Assembly (NCBI RefSeq): GCF_018362775.1
Contig: NZ_JAGYXY010000001.1
Span: 697,126 to 761,125 of the forward strand
DNA: 64,000 bases
Direction of reading: 5' to 3'
Origin: Alistipes montrealensis
Lineage (GTDB): Bacteria; Bacteroidota; Bacteroidia; Bacteroidales; Rikenellaceae
Positions 46,301 through 53,538 of the stretch are shown here, in pieces (position 1 is the stretch's first letter; the number at the start of each line of letters is the position of its first letter). The position numbers were made by a program, and so were the translations under genes. The notes under the pieces are model-generated. The model was not told the origin of the DNA and searched no databases. It worked only from the letters and a program-made list of their open reading frames with translations.

Positions 46301-46687
46301 CGGACAGGTGCAGACCACCAGGTAGCCCTTCCCGGAAAACCCACGCACGGCCTGCATCGTCGCCGTACGCTGCACGACGCCCTGCGCGTCCTCGGCTCCG
46401 TAAGCCGCCGAACGTTTATAGGAGGACGGAAAAAAGTAAACCTGCTTCTCATCCAGCAGGTTATAGAAATCGTTGAGCAAATAGGCTGCGGCATCGCGGT
46501 CCTCGGCAACGAAAACGTGCACGCCCCCGGATTCCGCTACGGCAGCCGCGGCATAAAACGAAAGAGCACCGCCGACCAACTCTTCGAGGTGGACGGTAGC
46601 ACTCCTGTTTTTGTATTCGCGGCACAGTTTGCCGAGGGCTTTCGACCCGGCAGCGAACTGCGCCAGTTGCTCACGGGCTGTTGCCAT
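43349..46687 (-). CDS. mfd: Transcription-repair coupling factor
   Basis: Mfd is a 1112-residue ATP-driven translocase that removes stalled RNA polymerase and recruits UvrA. The N-terminal UvrB-like half is followed by the RNA-polymerase-interacting domain (G-D-Y-V-V-H-I-D-H-G-V-G-R-F). The RecG-like helicase comes next, with C-G-D-V-G-F-G-K-T-E-V-A (Walker A) and a D-E-E-Q box (I-I-D-E-E-Q-K-F-G-V). The C-terminal TRCF domain is complete. Length and domain order are normal. It lies 3 bp from the RNase G gene and overlaps coaX by 4 bp. Confidence 0.97.
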   Translation of the reverse strand: MATAREQLAQFAAGSKALGKLCREYKNRSATVHLEELVGGALSFYAAAAVAESGGVHVFVAEDRDAAAYLLNDFYNLLDEKQVYFFPSSYKRSAAYGAEDAQGVVQRTATMQAVRGFSGKGYLVVCTCPEALAERVADAEALRRETIAVKIGDKISIEVLEQALVDAAFTRVDFVYEPGQYSVRGGIVDVFSFSESKPYRLDFFGDEVDSIRRFNISSQLSSDKLDRVEIIPDLNAGIPASAKVSFARFAGADASYWFYDADFVLRRVNDIRRKTLSDMEHPEEIDSLLTSRNSLLTDLSESRIFTLRDNLPERPAEVNVKFSTAPQPKFNKNFEMLADDMIRNALRGYDTYILSENKAQVERLENIFHQIGRGQAVVRSLSTTLHEGFVDNDLKLCLYTDHQIFDRYQRYRINGEIRRDEQMTVAELNQLRPGDYVVHIDHGVGRFDGLVKIAAGDGRMQEAIKLVYKDGDVLFVNVHSLHRISRYKSGDGEPPKVYKLGNGAWQKLKNATKKAVKDISRELIALYAKRKASKGFAFSHDSYLQHELEASFRWEDTPDQQSATAAVKKDMESDQPMDRLVCGDVGFGKTEVAIRAAFKAAVDGKQVAVLVPTTILALQHYRSFTERLRDFPVRVEYINRTKSAKEVNRIREELASGRIDILIGTHKMLGKQIVFRDLGLLIIDEEQKFGVAAKEKLTQMSVSVDTLTLTATPIPRTLQFSLMGSRDLSVISTPPPNRQPILTESHAFSEEIIRDAIEAELARGGQVYFVHNRVEDLVTLQGLITRLCPKARVAVGHGKMPAEQLEKLIMDFIYGEFDVLVSTTIVENGIDIPNANTIIVDNAQNFGLSDLHQLRGRVGRSNQKAYCYLLSPPEEMLSSDARRRLRAIEEFSDLGSGFNIAMQDLDIRGAGNLLGAEQSGFIADIGFETYQKIMNEAVAELRAEGLHVPGLSDDEQEVVEQMRFIDDAHIDIEVEAALPDAYVAQQAERLKLYRELDSTKDEEALQAFESRLADRFGPLPRAAKELLNVVRLRWEAIRLGMERVKVKNGLMIVHFVGEENSPFYKSEAFMTLLQRVTKHPDRFVLKQHNNSLAMTVRNVKDVEDAYKTLQQL

Positions 46688-46690
46688 AGC

Positions 46691-48241
46691 TTATTTCTGA
46701 ATCAGGTCGTTATCCTTCTTATCGTGGTAATGCACCTCTACGATGCCGACACTCTGATCCTCGCTGATCTGCAGACGCACCTTGTATTTCCACTCCCAAC
46801 GGCGGCGCAGCGACCAGAAACCCTTTCGGAGGAACGCCGCCACATAAGGACTGACGACCAGTTTGATAAACTTATGTCCGCGATCCTGCGTAAGGAACGA
46901 AATCTGGTTCTCGATCTTCTTATCCAGCAGCACCGTAGGTTCGATCTTACCCGTACCGTTACACGTCGGGCAAACGTCCGAAACACTCTCGACGGCCACG
47001 GGACGCACCCGCTGGCGGGTAATCTGCATCAGGCCGAACTTCGTGAGCGGCAGCACCGTGTGCTTGGCCTTGTCGTCGGCCATCAGCTTCACCATTTCGT
47101 CGAACAGCGCCTGCTTGTTCTGCGCCTTGTGCAGGTCGATGAAGTCGATGATGACGATACCGCCCAAATCGCGCAGGCGCAACTGGCGGGCGATCTCCTT
47201 CGCCGCGGCGAGGTTCACATCCATGGCAGTCTGCTCCTGGTTGTCCTCGGCCTTGGTACGGTTGCCCGAGTTCACGTCGATGACGTTCATGGCCTCCGTG
47301 TGTTCGATGATCAGGTAGGCGCCGCGCTTGAGCGACACATACTTGGCGAACAGCGACTTGATCTGCTTCGAAATATCGAAATTATCGAAAATGGGCACGT
47401 TGCCCCTGTACAACTTGACGATCTTCTCCTTCTCGGGGTCGATCTGGCGGATGTAACTGCGAATCTCCTCGTACATCGCCTCGTCGTCGACGGCAATCTG
47501 TGAGAAAGAACCGTTCAGCGAGTCGCGGATGATCGTATTGGCACGGTTCATTTCGCTCATCAACTGCGCCGGGGCCGCGCTTTTCTTGATCGCCGCGCAG
47601 GTTTTGCGCCAACGGTCGATCTGGGTCTGAATGTCGTGTTCGATATCCTCGTCCTTGGCCTCCATAGCCGCCGTACGGATAATGACGCCGAAATTCTTGG
47701 GCAGCACCGCCGCAGCGATACGTTTCAGGCGCTTCTTCTCGTCCGTCGAGCGGATTTTCTGCGAAAGGAAAACCTTCGAGGTGAAGGGAACCAGCACGAC
47801 ATTGCGGCCGGCCAGCGAAATGTCGGCCGTCAGGCGCGGTCCCTTGGTCGAGATGGCCTCTTTGGCCACCTGAACCATGATCTGCTGCCCAACCTGGAGG
47901 TATTCGCCGATCTTCCCCGTCTTCTCGACGGCGGCTTCGAGCTTCATGCTCTCGACCCTCAGGCCCCGTTTTCCGGGCTGCTGCGAGGCGACGAGTTTCT
48001 GCAACGAAGGAAACTGCGGCCCCAGGTCGAGGTAGTGGATAAAGGCATCTTTTTCGTGCCCTATGTTGACGAACGCCGCGTTCAGGCCCGGCATGATCTT
48101 ACGAACCTTCCCGAGGTAGATATCCCCTACGGCGAATCCCGTCTGGCACTGCTCCTTGTTGAGCTCGACGAGCACCTTATCCTCGCACATGGCGATGGAT
48201 ATTTCGGTCGGGTTTACATTTACAATTAATTCTTTGTTCAT
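46691..48241 (-). CDS. rng: Ribonuclease G/E family endoribonuclease
   Basis: The 516-residue RNase is of RNase G size, without the long RNase E scaffold tail. An S1-like RNA-binding segment lies near residues 38-125 (G-D-I-Y-L-G-K-V-R-K-I-M-P-G-L-N-A-A-F-V). The catalytic region includes I-D-V-N-S-G-N, the metal-site aspartate stretch R-D-L-G-G-I-V-I-I-D-F-I-D and the zinc-link motif C-P-T-C-N-G-T-G. It should process rRNA and decay mRNA. A 262-bp spacer without recognisable genes separates it from the small basic protein upstream. Confidence 0.95.
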   Translation of the reverse strand: MNKELIVNVNPTEISIAMCEDKVLVELNKEQCQTGFAVGDIYLGKVRKIMPGLNAAFVNIGHEKDAFIHYLDLGPQFPSLQKLVASQQPGKRGLRVESMKLEAAVEKTGKIGEYLQVGQQIMVQVAKEAISTKGPRLTADISLAGRNVVLVPFTSKVFLSQKIRSTDEKKRLKRIAAAVLPKNFGVIIRTAAMEAKDEDIEHDIQTQIDRWRKTCAAIKKSAAPAQLMSEMNRANTIIRDSLNGSFSQIAVDDEAMYEEIRSYIRQIDPEKEKIVKLYRGNVPIFDNFDISKQIKSLFAKYVSLKRGAYLIIEHTEAMNVIDVNSGNRTKAEDNQEQTAMDVNLAAAKEIARQLRLRDLGGIVIIDFIDLHKAQNKQALFDEMVKLMADDKAKHTVLPLTKFGLMQITRQRVRPVAVESVSDVCPTCNGTGKIEPTVLLDKKIENQISFLTQDRGHKFIKLVVSPYVAAFLRKGFWSLRRRWEWKYKVRLQISEDQSVGIVEVHYHDKKDNDLIQK

Positions 48242-48441
48242 CTATCGTGTGTCGCGCACCGGGGAGCCGGGCACGGTATGCTGAAATTAGTACTGAGCCG
48301 CATTTTGCTGTGAAGTGGCGGCGAACTCCAAAGGGAAAATGGATGCCGGGGAAGGCCGGCTGAACGCAGGGAATCCGGCGTCCGGAAAACCTGCGAAAAG
48401 GGCGGAAAATCCGCCTGAAAAATCGGAAACCCGAAAACAGG

Positions 48442-48477
48442 TAAAGCTAAAAGAACCCCTGGGCCCCTTTAGCTTTA
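48442..48477 (-). terminator. Probable terminator after the COX24-like gene
   Basis: AAAGCTAAA and TTTAGCTTT form the outer stem and a GGGG/CCCC-rich part the inner stem, 27 bp beyond the stop codon of the small gene on the minus strand. Confidence 0.6.
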
Positions 48478-48503
48478 TCTATCGTTAGCACGAAGGTGCT
48501 ACC

Positions 48504-48593
48504 CTACTTTTTCTTATGGCGGTTCTTACGAAGACGTTTTTTCCGCTTGTGGGTAGCCATCTTGTGACGCTTATGCTTCTTTCCGTTTGGCAT
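48504..48593 (-). CDS. 29-residue basic protein, AURKAIP1/COX24 (DUF1713) type
   Basis: The tiny gene encodes M-P-N-G-K-K-H-K-R-H-K-M-A-T-H-K-R followed by K-K-R-L-R-K-N-R-H-K-K-K, with 18 Lys/Arg among 29 residues. This matches the short COX24/AURKAIP1-domain proteins annotated across Bacteroidota, which are related to the mitochondrial ribosomal protein mS38. It is likely a ribosome-associated peptide (inference from that relationship). It lies between HU and RNase G in the same orientation. Confidence 0.85.
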   Translation of the reverse strand: MPNGKKHKRHKMATHKRKKRLRKNRHKKK

Positions 48594-48627
48594 AGTCCTT
48601 AAATTTTAGAGGTTCTTGATTTATCCG

Positions 48628-48900
48628 TTATTTCACCTTCGCCGCGAAGCTCTTGGCGGGCTTGAAAGCGGGGATGTTGTGCTCGGGAATGGTAATCGTC
48701 GTGTTCTTCGAGATGTTGCGGGCAACCTTCTTGGCACGCTTCTTCACGATGAAGCTGCCGAAGCCACGGAGATACACGTTGTTCTTCTGGGTGAGCGACG
48801 TCTTGATGCTGTCCATGAAAGCCTCGACGATAGCCTGCACCTGCACCTTCTCAACGCCGGTGCTCTTAGCGATTTCGCTTACGATATCTGCCTTTGTCAT
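48628..48900 (-). CDS. hup: HU-family DNA-binding protein
   Basis: The 90-residue nucleoid protein begins M-T-K-A-D-I-V-S-E-I-A and has the family core G-F-G-S-F-I-V-K-K-R-A-K-K-V-A-R-N and the C-terminal F-K-P-A-K. The usual R-N-P-x-T-G is R-N-I-S-K-N here, a known variation. The start at 48900 is fixed by family length; an upstream ATG would add 11 unlike residues. A promoter lies directly upstream. Confidence 0.95.
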   Translation of the reverse strand: MTKADIVSEIAKSTGVEKVQVQAIVEAFMDSIKTSLTQKNNVYLRGFGSFIVKKRAKKVARNISKNTTITIPEHNIPAFKPAKSFAAKVK

Positions 48901-48946
48901 GTTTATATTGTATTTAAAATTAAGTTCATCCAAATGATTCGGACTG

Positions 48947-48977
48947 CAAATATACGCTTTATTTACATATCCGCCAA
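48947..48977 (-). promoter_or_regulatory. Promoter of the HU gene
   Basis: On the minus strand TTG (complement of 48975-48977) and TATATTTG (complement of 48947-48954) are 20 bp apart; the leader is about 40 nt. Confidence 0.7.
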
Positions 48978-49160
48978 CAATCGGCTATTTTTTTTCATTT
49001 TTTTCCGGCAACCGTGTAGTTTGCAGGTTCACAATGTGATAACAAACATCGGGCAAAACCCGGGCCAAAATTAAAATATTCTATATCAGTTGTTTATTCG
49101 GGAGAGCAAAACGCCTGCCAAAACCGTGTCCGGCAATATGACCGCAGGACGGATAAATAT

Positions 49161-50333
49161 CTAATTCGAGCCAAGCCACGTCAGGCGATGCCAGAGGCTT
49201 TCCAGCGGCCCCTGCCGGTGGTTGCGCAGCCACCGGCGGCAAAAAGCCACCTGCAAAACGAAGACCGCAAGGCCGACGAGCAGGCTCAGCGTATATCCGC
49301 ACCGGGAAGCGAGGCCCAAGCCGAACGGGAAGAAGATCAAAGCCCCGGCGACGGACTGTACGATATAATTCGTAAGACTCATGCGCCCGTAAAAACGCAG
49401 GCTGTCGGTCGCCCGGCGGAAACGGGCCGTCCGGTAGAGCAGCACGAACGAAGCCACGAGCACGGCCGTAAAGGCGAACTTCTGCCACATGTCCAGCACC
49501 GTCGCAGCCATACGGGCCGCCGTTGCTTCGCCGAAAATCCCGTGCAGGGCCTGGAGCGGCACGAAGGCAACGGCCCCGACGATCAGCGTCCGCACCCAGA
49601 AGCGCACATTCGCCGCCGAATCGAGGAACAGCCCCCGGCGACCGAGCAGCAATCCCAGCAGGAAAAGGCCCGCCGTCTGGCTGTACCGTCCGGCATTCAC
49701 AGCCCACAGCAGGCTGGCTTTCTGCCCGAGGGTGACATTTCCGGCAACAAACTGCCAGAAACTACCGTCCTTCGTATAGGCCGCAACCTCGCCGTACATG
49801 GCCCCGACGCCCAAATCGGGCGGGGCGAAACCCGTGTCAACCAACGCGCGGAAGCAGTTGTACCATTCGACGGGCTGCAACAGGAACAACAGCGCCAGGA
49901 TCAGCACGGTCCGGTCATTCAAACGCCGGACAACGAAAAGCACGACCCCGACGATGCTGAACAGCAGCAGCACGTCCCCGGCGGGAAAGAAGGCGGCATT
50001 GAGCGTGGCAAAACCCGCCAGCAGCAATAACCGCCAGAGGAACCTCCATCCGAAGTCCTCCCCGCGGCTCCGCCGGGCGGCGTATTGCAGGTGGAAAGTG
50101 AAACCGAAAAGCAATGCGAAGATCGCATAGGCCTTGCCCGCGAAAAGGGCGAATACGACGGCGAAAACGCCGTCGTCGAGGGCGGCGAGCCAGGCGGGAG
50201 ACGAAGCCGGATAAACCGGAAAGATAAAGTGTTCGAGGCTGTGTACCAGCAGGATCGCCATCACGGCAAAGCCGCGCAGGGCATCCACCGCGTCGATACG
50301 GGACTTTTCTGTTTTAAGCACGATTGTCGTCAT
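49161..50333 (-). CDS. DUF418/YeiB-like multispanning membrane protein
   Basis: The 390-residue protein begins with R-I-D-A-V-D-A-L-R-G-F-A-V, the common N-terminus of DUF418/acyltransferase-3-like membrane proteins, and has about eight to ten hydrophobic segments. The C-terminal signature G-P-L-E-S-L-W-H-R-L-T fits DUF418. The start at 50333 is set by this N-terminus; the frame is open far upstream (to 50570) but that part is unlike a protein. Function of the family is unknown; acyl transfer to envelope molecules is suspected. It is divergent to porX. Confidence 0.85.
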   Translation of the reverse strand: MTTIVLKTEKSRIDAVDALRGFAVMAILLVHSLEHFIFPVYPASSPAWLAALDDGVFAVVFALFAGKAYAIFALLFGFTFHLQYAARRSRGEDFGWRFLWRLLLLAGFATLNAAFFPAGDVLLLFSIVGVVLFVVRRLNDRTVLILALLFLLQPVEWYNCFRALVDTGFAPPDLGVGAMYGEVAAYTKDGSFWQFVAGNVTLGQKASLLWAVNAGRYSQTAGLFLLGLLLGRRGLFLDSAANVRFWVRTLIVGAVAFVPLQALHGIFGEATAARMAATVLDMWQKFAFTAVLVASFVLLYRTARFRRATDSLRFYGRMSLTNYIVQSVAGALIFFPFGLGLASRCGYTLSLLVGLAVFVLQVAFCRRWLRNHRQGPLESLWHRLTWLGSN

Positions 50334-50396
50334 TTTGTCATTTATCGGAGTAAAGATAGTATTTAATCGGCGGCCGGGCCAATAAACCGTGCGGTT

Positions 50397-50427
50397 TTTG
50401 CGTTTGATAATAAAATCACTAATTTTG
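50397..50427 (+). promoter_or_regulatory. Promoter of porX
   Basis: TTTG at 50397-50400 and TAATTTTG at 50420-50427 are 19 bp apart, both exact. The leader is about 20 nt. Confidence 0.78.
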
Positions 50428-50451
50428 TAAACTCTAAATCCGAATAACGGT

Positions 50452-52002
50452 ATGGTCAAAATACTCTGGGTCGACGACGAAGTCGAACTGCTCAAACCCC
50501 ACGTGCTGTTCCTGCAGCAGAAGGGGTACGAAGTGGACACCTGCAACAATGGATACGACGCGATCGACATGGCCTCCGAAGGAGCCTACGATTTGATCAT
50601 CCTCGACGAAATGATGCCCGGCATGACGGGGCTCGAAACCCTTCCCAAGATCAAGGAGGTGCGTCCGACAACGCCCGTGATCATGGTCACCAAGAGCGAA
50701 GAGGAGAACATCATGGACAAGGCCGTGGGATCGAAAATCGCCGACTACCTCATCAAACCCGTCAATCCCAACCAGGTGCTGCTTTCGATCAAGAAGAACG
50801 TACACCAGCAGCAGCTCGTGACCGAGCAGACGACGGCCGACTACCGTTCAGAGTTCGGACGCATCTCGTCCTCGCTGCAAATGGCCGATACGTTCCAGGA
50901 CTGGTGTGCGCTCTACCGCAAACTCACCACCTGGGAGGTCGAACTGTCGGAATCCACCGACCAGAGCATCCAGGAGGTGCTGACCTACCAGAAAAGCGAA
51001 GCCAACCAGGAATTCTGCAAATTCGTACGCCGCAATTACTACAACTGGATCAACAAGCGCTCCGACGACACCCCCGTGATGTCGCACACGCTCATGCGCA
51101 CCAACATTTTCCCCGTTGCCGACGAAAACGAGAAAACCACGCTGCTGCTGATCGACAACTTCCGCTACGACCAGTGGCGGTCGATCTCGTCGCTGCTGAG
51201 GGGTTACTACGACGTGGCACTGGACGATTTCTACTGCGCCATCCTGCCCACGGCCACGCAGTATGCCCGCAACGCCGTCTTCGCAGGACTGATGCCGCTC
51301 GCGATCGACAAACTGATGCCCAACAAATGGCTCAACGACAACGAGGAGGGCGGCAAAAACCAGTACGAAGAGGAATTCCTCAAGCGACTGATGGCCCAGA
51401 ACGGCAAAAACTGGAAGTTCTCGTTCGACAAACTGGTGCGCGCCGAGCAGGGCCGCAAGCTGGTCGACAATATACAAAAGGTCTACGACGCCGATTTCTC
51501 GGTCATCGTCTACAACTTCCTCGACATCCTCTCACACGCACGTACCGAAACCGATGTCATCCGCGAACTCACCGAGGACGATGCGGCGTTCCGCTCGCTG
51601 ACGCGCTCGTGGTTCGAACACTCGGACCTCTTCACCATCCTCAAGCTGCTGTCCGAGCGGGGGCACACCGTCGTCATCACTTCGGACCACGGCACGATCC
51701 GCGTGGACAACCCGGTGAAGGTTACCGGCGACCGCGAGACCTCGGCCAATCTGCGCTACAAGACGGGCCGCAACCTGGCCTACAACTCCCGCGAAGTCTA
51801 CGAAATCCTGAAACCCGAGGACGTGCAACTGCCGTCGAGCAACCTCACGTCGAGTTACATCTTCGCCTACAACACCGATTTCCTGGTCTACAACAACGAT
51901 GCGAACCGCCACATCCGCTACTACCGCAACACGTTCCAGCACGGCGGCATTTCGATGGAGGAGATGATCGTACCGTATATCGTTTTAAAGCCTAAGCAAT
52001 AA
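50452..52002 (+). CDS. porX: PorX-type response regulator with PglZ phosphatase domain
   Basis: The 516-residue protein joins a CheY-like receiver (1-125; acidic pocket Asp8/Asp9, phospho-site Asp52, Lys in Y-L-I-K-P) to a PglZ alkaline-phosphatase-superfamily domain. That domain shows T-L-L-L-I-D-N-F-R-Y-D near 225, a catalytic-type Thr in P-T-A-T-Q-Y-A-R near 265 and S-D-H-G near 410. This is the layout and length of PorX, which in Porphyromonas works with PorY and SigP to control type IX secretion. No T9SS gene is visible here, so in this organism it may control something else. It is directly followed by tsaE (no gap). Confidence 0.9.
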   Translation: MVKILWVDDEVELLKPHVLFLQQKGYEVDTCNNGYDAIDMASEGAYDLIILDEMMPGMTGLETLPKIKEVRPTTPVIMVTKSEEENIMDKAVGSKIADYLIKPVNPNQVLLSIKKNVHQQQLVTEQTTADYRSEFGRISSSLQMADTFQDWCALYRKLTTWEVELSESTDQSIQEVLTYQKSEANQEFCKFVRRNYYNWINKRSDDTPVMSHTLMRTNIFPVADENEKTTLLLIDNFRYDQWRSISSLLRGYYDVALDDFYCAILPTATQYARNAVFAGLMPLAIDKLMPNKWLNDNEEGGKNQYEEEFLKRLMAQNGKNWKFSFDKLVRAEQGRKLVDNIQKVYDADFSVIVYNFLDILSHARTETDVIRELTEDDAAFRSLTRSWFEHSDLFTILKLLSERGHTVVITSDHGTIRVDNPVKVTGDRETSANLRYKTGRNLAYNSREVYEILKPEDVQLPSSNLTSSYIFAYNTDFLVYNNDANRHIRYYRNTFQHGGISMEEMIVPYIVLKPKQ

Positions 52003-52419
52003 ATGAAAACCATTCACATCACCTCGCAGGACGAGCTCCCGCAGGTCGCCGGGGCGATCATCCGGTCATTGGGCCGCCGTACGGTGGTCGCCTTACGCGG
52101 CGAGATGGGCGCCGGAAAAACCACGCTCATCCGCGAAATCGCAGCCCAGCTCGGGGCCACGGACACCGTAACCAGCCCCACTTTCGCCATCGTCAACCAG
52201 TACAAGGGCGAAGGCAACCGGCGTATCCACCACTTCGATTTCTACCGCATCAACGACCTGCGCGAAGCCTTCGACTTCGGCTACGAGGAGTATTTCTACT
52301 CCGGAGACCTATGCCTGGTGGAGTGGCCCGAAAAGATCGAGCAACTGCTTCCGGACAACGTGATGACGGTGCGCATCACCGTCGACAGCGACACGGCCCG
52401 GACTTTCGAGATCGACTAA
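52003..52419 (+). CDS. tsaE: tRNA t6A synthesis ATPase TsaE
   Basis: The 138-residue ATPase supports TsaB/TsaD in making t6A37 of ANN-reading tRNAs. It has Walker A G-E-M-G-A-G-K-T-T (33-41), T-S-P-T-F-A-I-V-N-Y-like switch (T-S-P-T-F-A-I-V-N-Q-Y) and H-F-D-F-Y-R near 75, and V-E-W-P-E-K. The ATG follows the porX stop codon immediately, so translation is probably coupled. Confidence 0.95.
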   Translation: MKTIHITSQDELPQVAGAIIRSLGRRTVVALRGEMGAGKTTLIREIAAQLGATDTVTSPTFAIVNQYKGEGNRRIHHFDFYRINDLREAFDFGYEEYFYSGDLCLVEWPEKIEQLLPDNVMTVRITVDSDTARTFEID

Positions 52420-52430
52420 ACGCCTCTCCG

Positions 52431-53321
52431 ATGAGCGAATTCCGCATCGCGTTCTGCATCATCTGCCACAAGTACACGCCGGTTTTGCAGGAACTCATCG
52501 ACAGGCTGTCGGTCCCGGGCAACGGGATTTTCGTACATGTGGACCGCAAAGCCCGGATGAAGGATTTCGCCGCCCTGAGCGGCAAAGTCCGCTTCGTAAT
52601 GCCCCGCATCGACATCCGCTGGGGCGACTACGGCCAGATATGCTGCATGCGGCGGCTCTACGAAGCGACCCGCAGCGGCGACTACCGCTATATCGTCCTG
52701 CTGTCGGGCGACACCCTGCCGCTGTATGATATGACGTATATCCGGGAATTCCTGGCCGCAAGCTACGCCCGAAACACGGAGTTCGTGGCCATGCAACCCG
52801 ACCTGAACCTCGAAGAGTTCTACGGGAAGGTCCGCACGGCGCACTACGTTCCCGTCCTGCGCTGGGGCGGAAAACGGAGCCTGCGCGAAAAACTCAGGAT
52901 CAAATACGCCAAGCATTTCCGCCCGGCGCGCAACCCGCTCTTCGGAAAGGTCCCGCCCCTGGAAAAAGGGTGTAACTGGATCACGATCACCGACCGCCTG
53001 CGCGACTACGCGCTCGAATACGCCCGGACACATCCCGATTACAACCGGTTCTTCCGCTACACGTCGTGCGGCGACGAAATCTATTTCCATACGATCCTGG
53101 GCAGTTCGCCGCTGGCCGGGAACAACACCCGCCAGTCGCTGATGTTCGCCGACTGGAACGTACCCATCGGCCCGAAAGTCCTCGACAATACGGACATCGA
53201 CCGATTGGCCGCACTGCACATAACACCGGGGGGGGGAAGGACGCAGCCCTACCTCTTCGCGCGCAAAATCGCCGACGACATCGACCTCGTCAGATTCCGG
53301 AAAGCAGTCCTCGGCGAATGA
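52431..53321 (+). CDS. Core-2/I-branching-type glycosyltransferase (GT14)
   Basis: The 296-residue enzyme has the GT14 layout: I-C-H-K-Y near residue 13, I-F-V-H-V-D-R-K near 38, I-D-I-R-W-G-D-Y and L-L-S-G-D-T-L-P-L. G-C-N-W-I-T-I-T follows and then C-G-D-E-I-Y-F-H-T-I-L, which holds the probable catalytic Glu. Eukaryotic relatives add beta-1,6-GlcNAc branches; bacterial members build surface glycans. A run of nine Gs at 53228-53236, coding for Gly-Gly-Gly, lies 28 codons before the end and could allow slippage. The start at 52431 matches the domain start; the frame runs upstream inside tsaE. Confidence 0.82.
   Translation: MSEFRIAFCIICHKYTPVLQELIDRLSVPGNGIFVHVDRKARMKDFAALSGKVRFVMPRIDIRWGDYGQICCMRRLYEATRSGDYRYIVLLSGDTLPLYDMTYIREFLAASYARNTEFVAMQPDLNLEEFYGKVRTAHYVPVLRWGGKRSLREKLRIKYAKHFRPARNPLFGKVPPLEKGCNWITITDRLRDYALEYARTHPDYNRFFRYTSCGDEIYFHTILGSSPLAGNNTRQSLMFADWNVPIGPKVLDNTDIDRLAALHITPGGGRTQPYLFARKIADDIDLVRFRKAVLGE
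53228..53236 (+). repeat. G9 homopolymer inside the glycosyltransferase gene
   Basis: Nine consecutive Gs lie in frame as the codons around G-G-G-R. Gain or loss of one G would change the last ~28 residues. It is the only G-run of this length I noticed in the window. Confidence 0.8.
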
Positions 53322-53346
53322 GTACCCGCCGGTGAAAACACACCTG

Positions 53347-53380
53347 CATGACGGCCCGAATCGGGCCGTCATGTTCATTT
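53347..53380 (+). terminator. Terminator after the glycosyltransferase gene
   Basis: CATGACGGCCCG and CGGGCCGTCATG form a perfect 12-bp stem around AAT, followed by a T-rich stretch. Confidence 0.8.
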
Positions 53381-53405
53381 TGCACAGACGAGGAAGGCCC
53401 AGATG

Positions 53406-53435
53406 TTGTCCGCATCGGAAAAAACACTATCTTTG
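53406..53435 (+). promoter_or_regulatory. Promoter of the transglutaminase-like gene
   Basis: TTG at 53406-53408 and TATCTTTG at 53428-53435 are 19 bp apart; the leader is about 100 nt. Confidence 0.68.
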
Positions 53436-53538
53436 CCGAACATAAAACCCGCTCAGACAGGCAGCATCCCGGCAAAACAAACTGCGTCCGGTTCTGCACC
53501 CGGCCTGCGCTATCTCTGCGGCAACCGGATTCCCAGCC

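Noticed and set aside
49081..49707. 208-codon minus-strand frame overlapping the DUF418 gene
   Set aside because: It lies in another frame of the DUF418 gene and lacks family features.
53228..53236. G9 tract as evidence of a broken glycosyltransferase gene
   Set aside because: The reading frame is intact through the tract and ends at a normal stop before a terminator, so it is not a pseudogene in this sequence.
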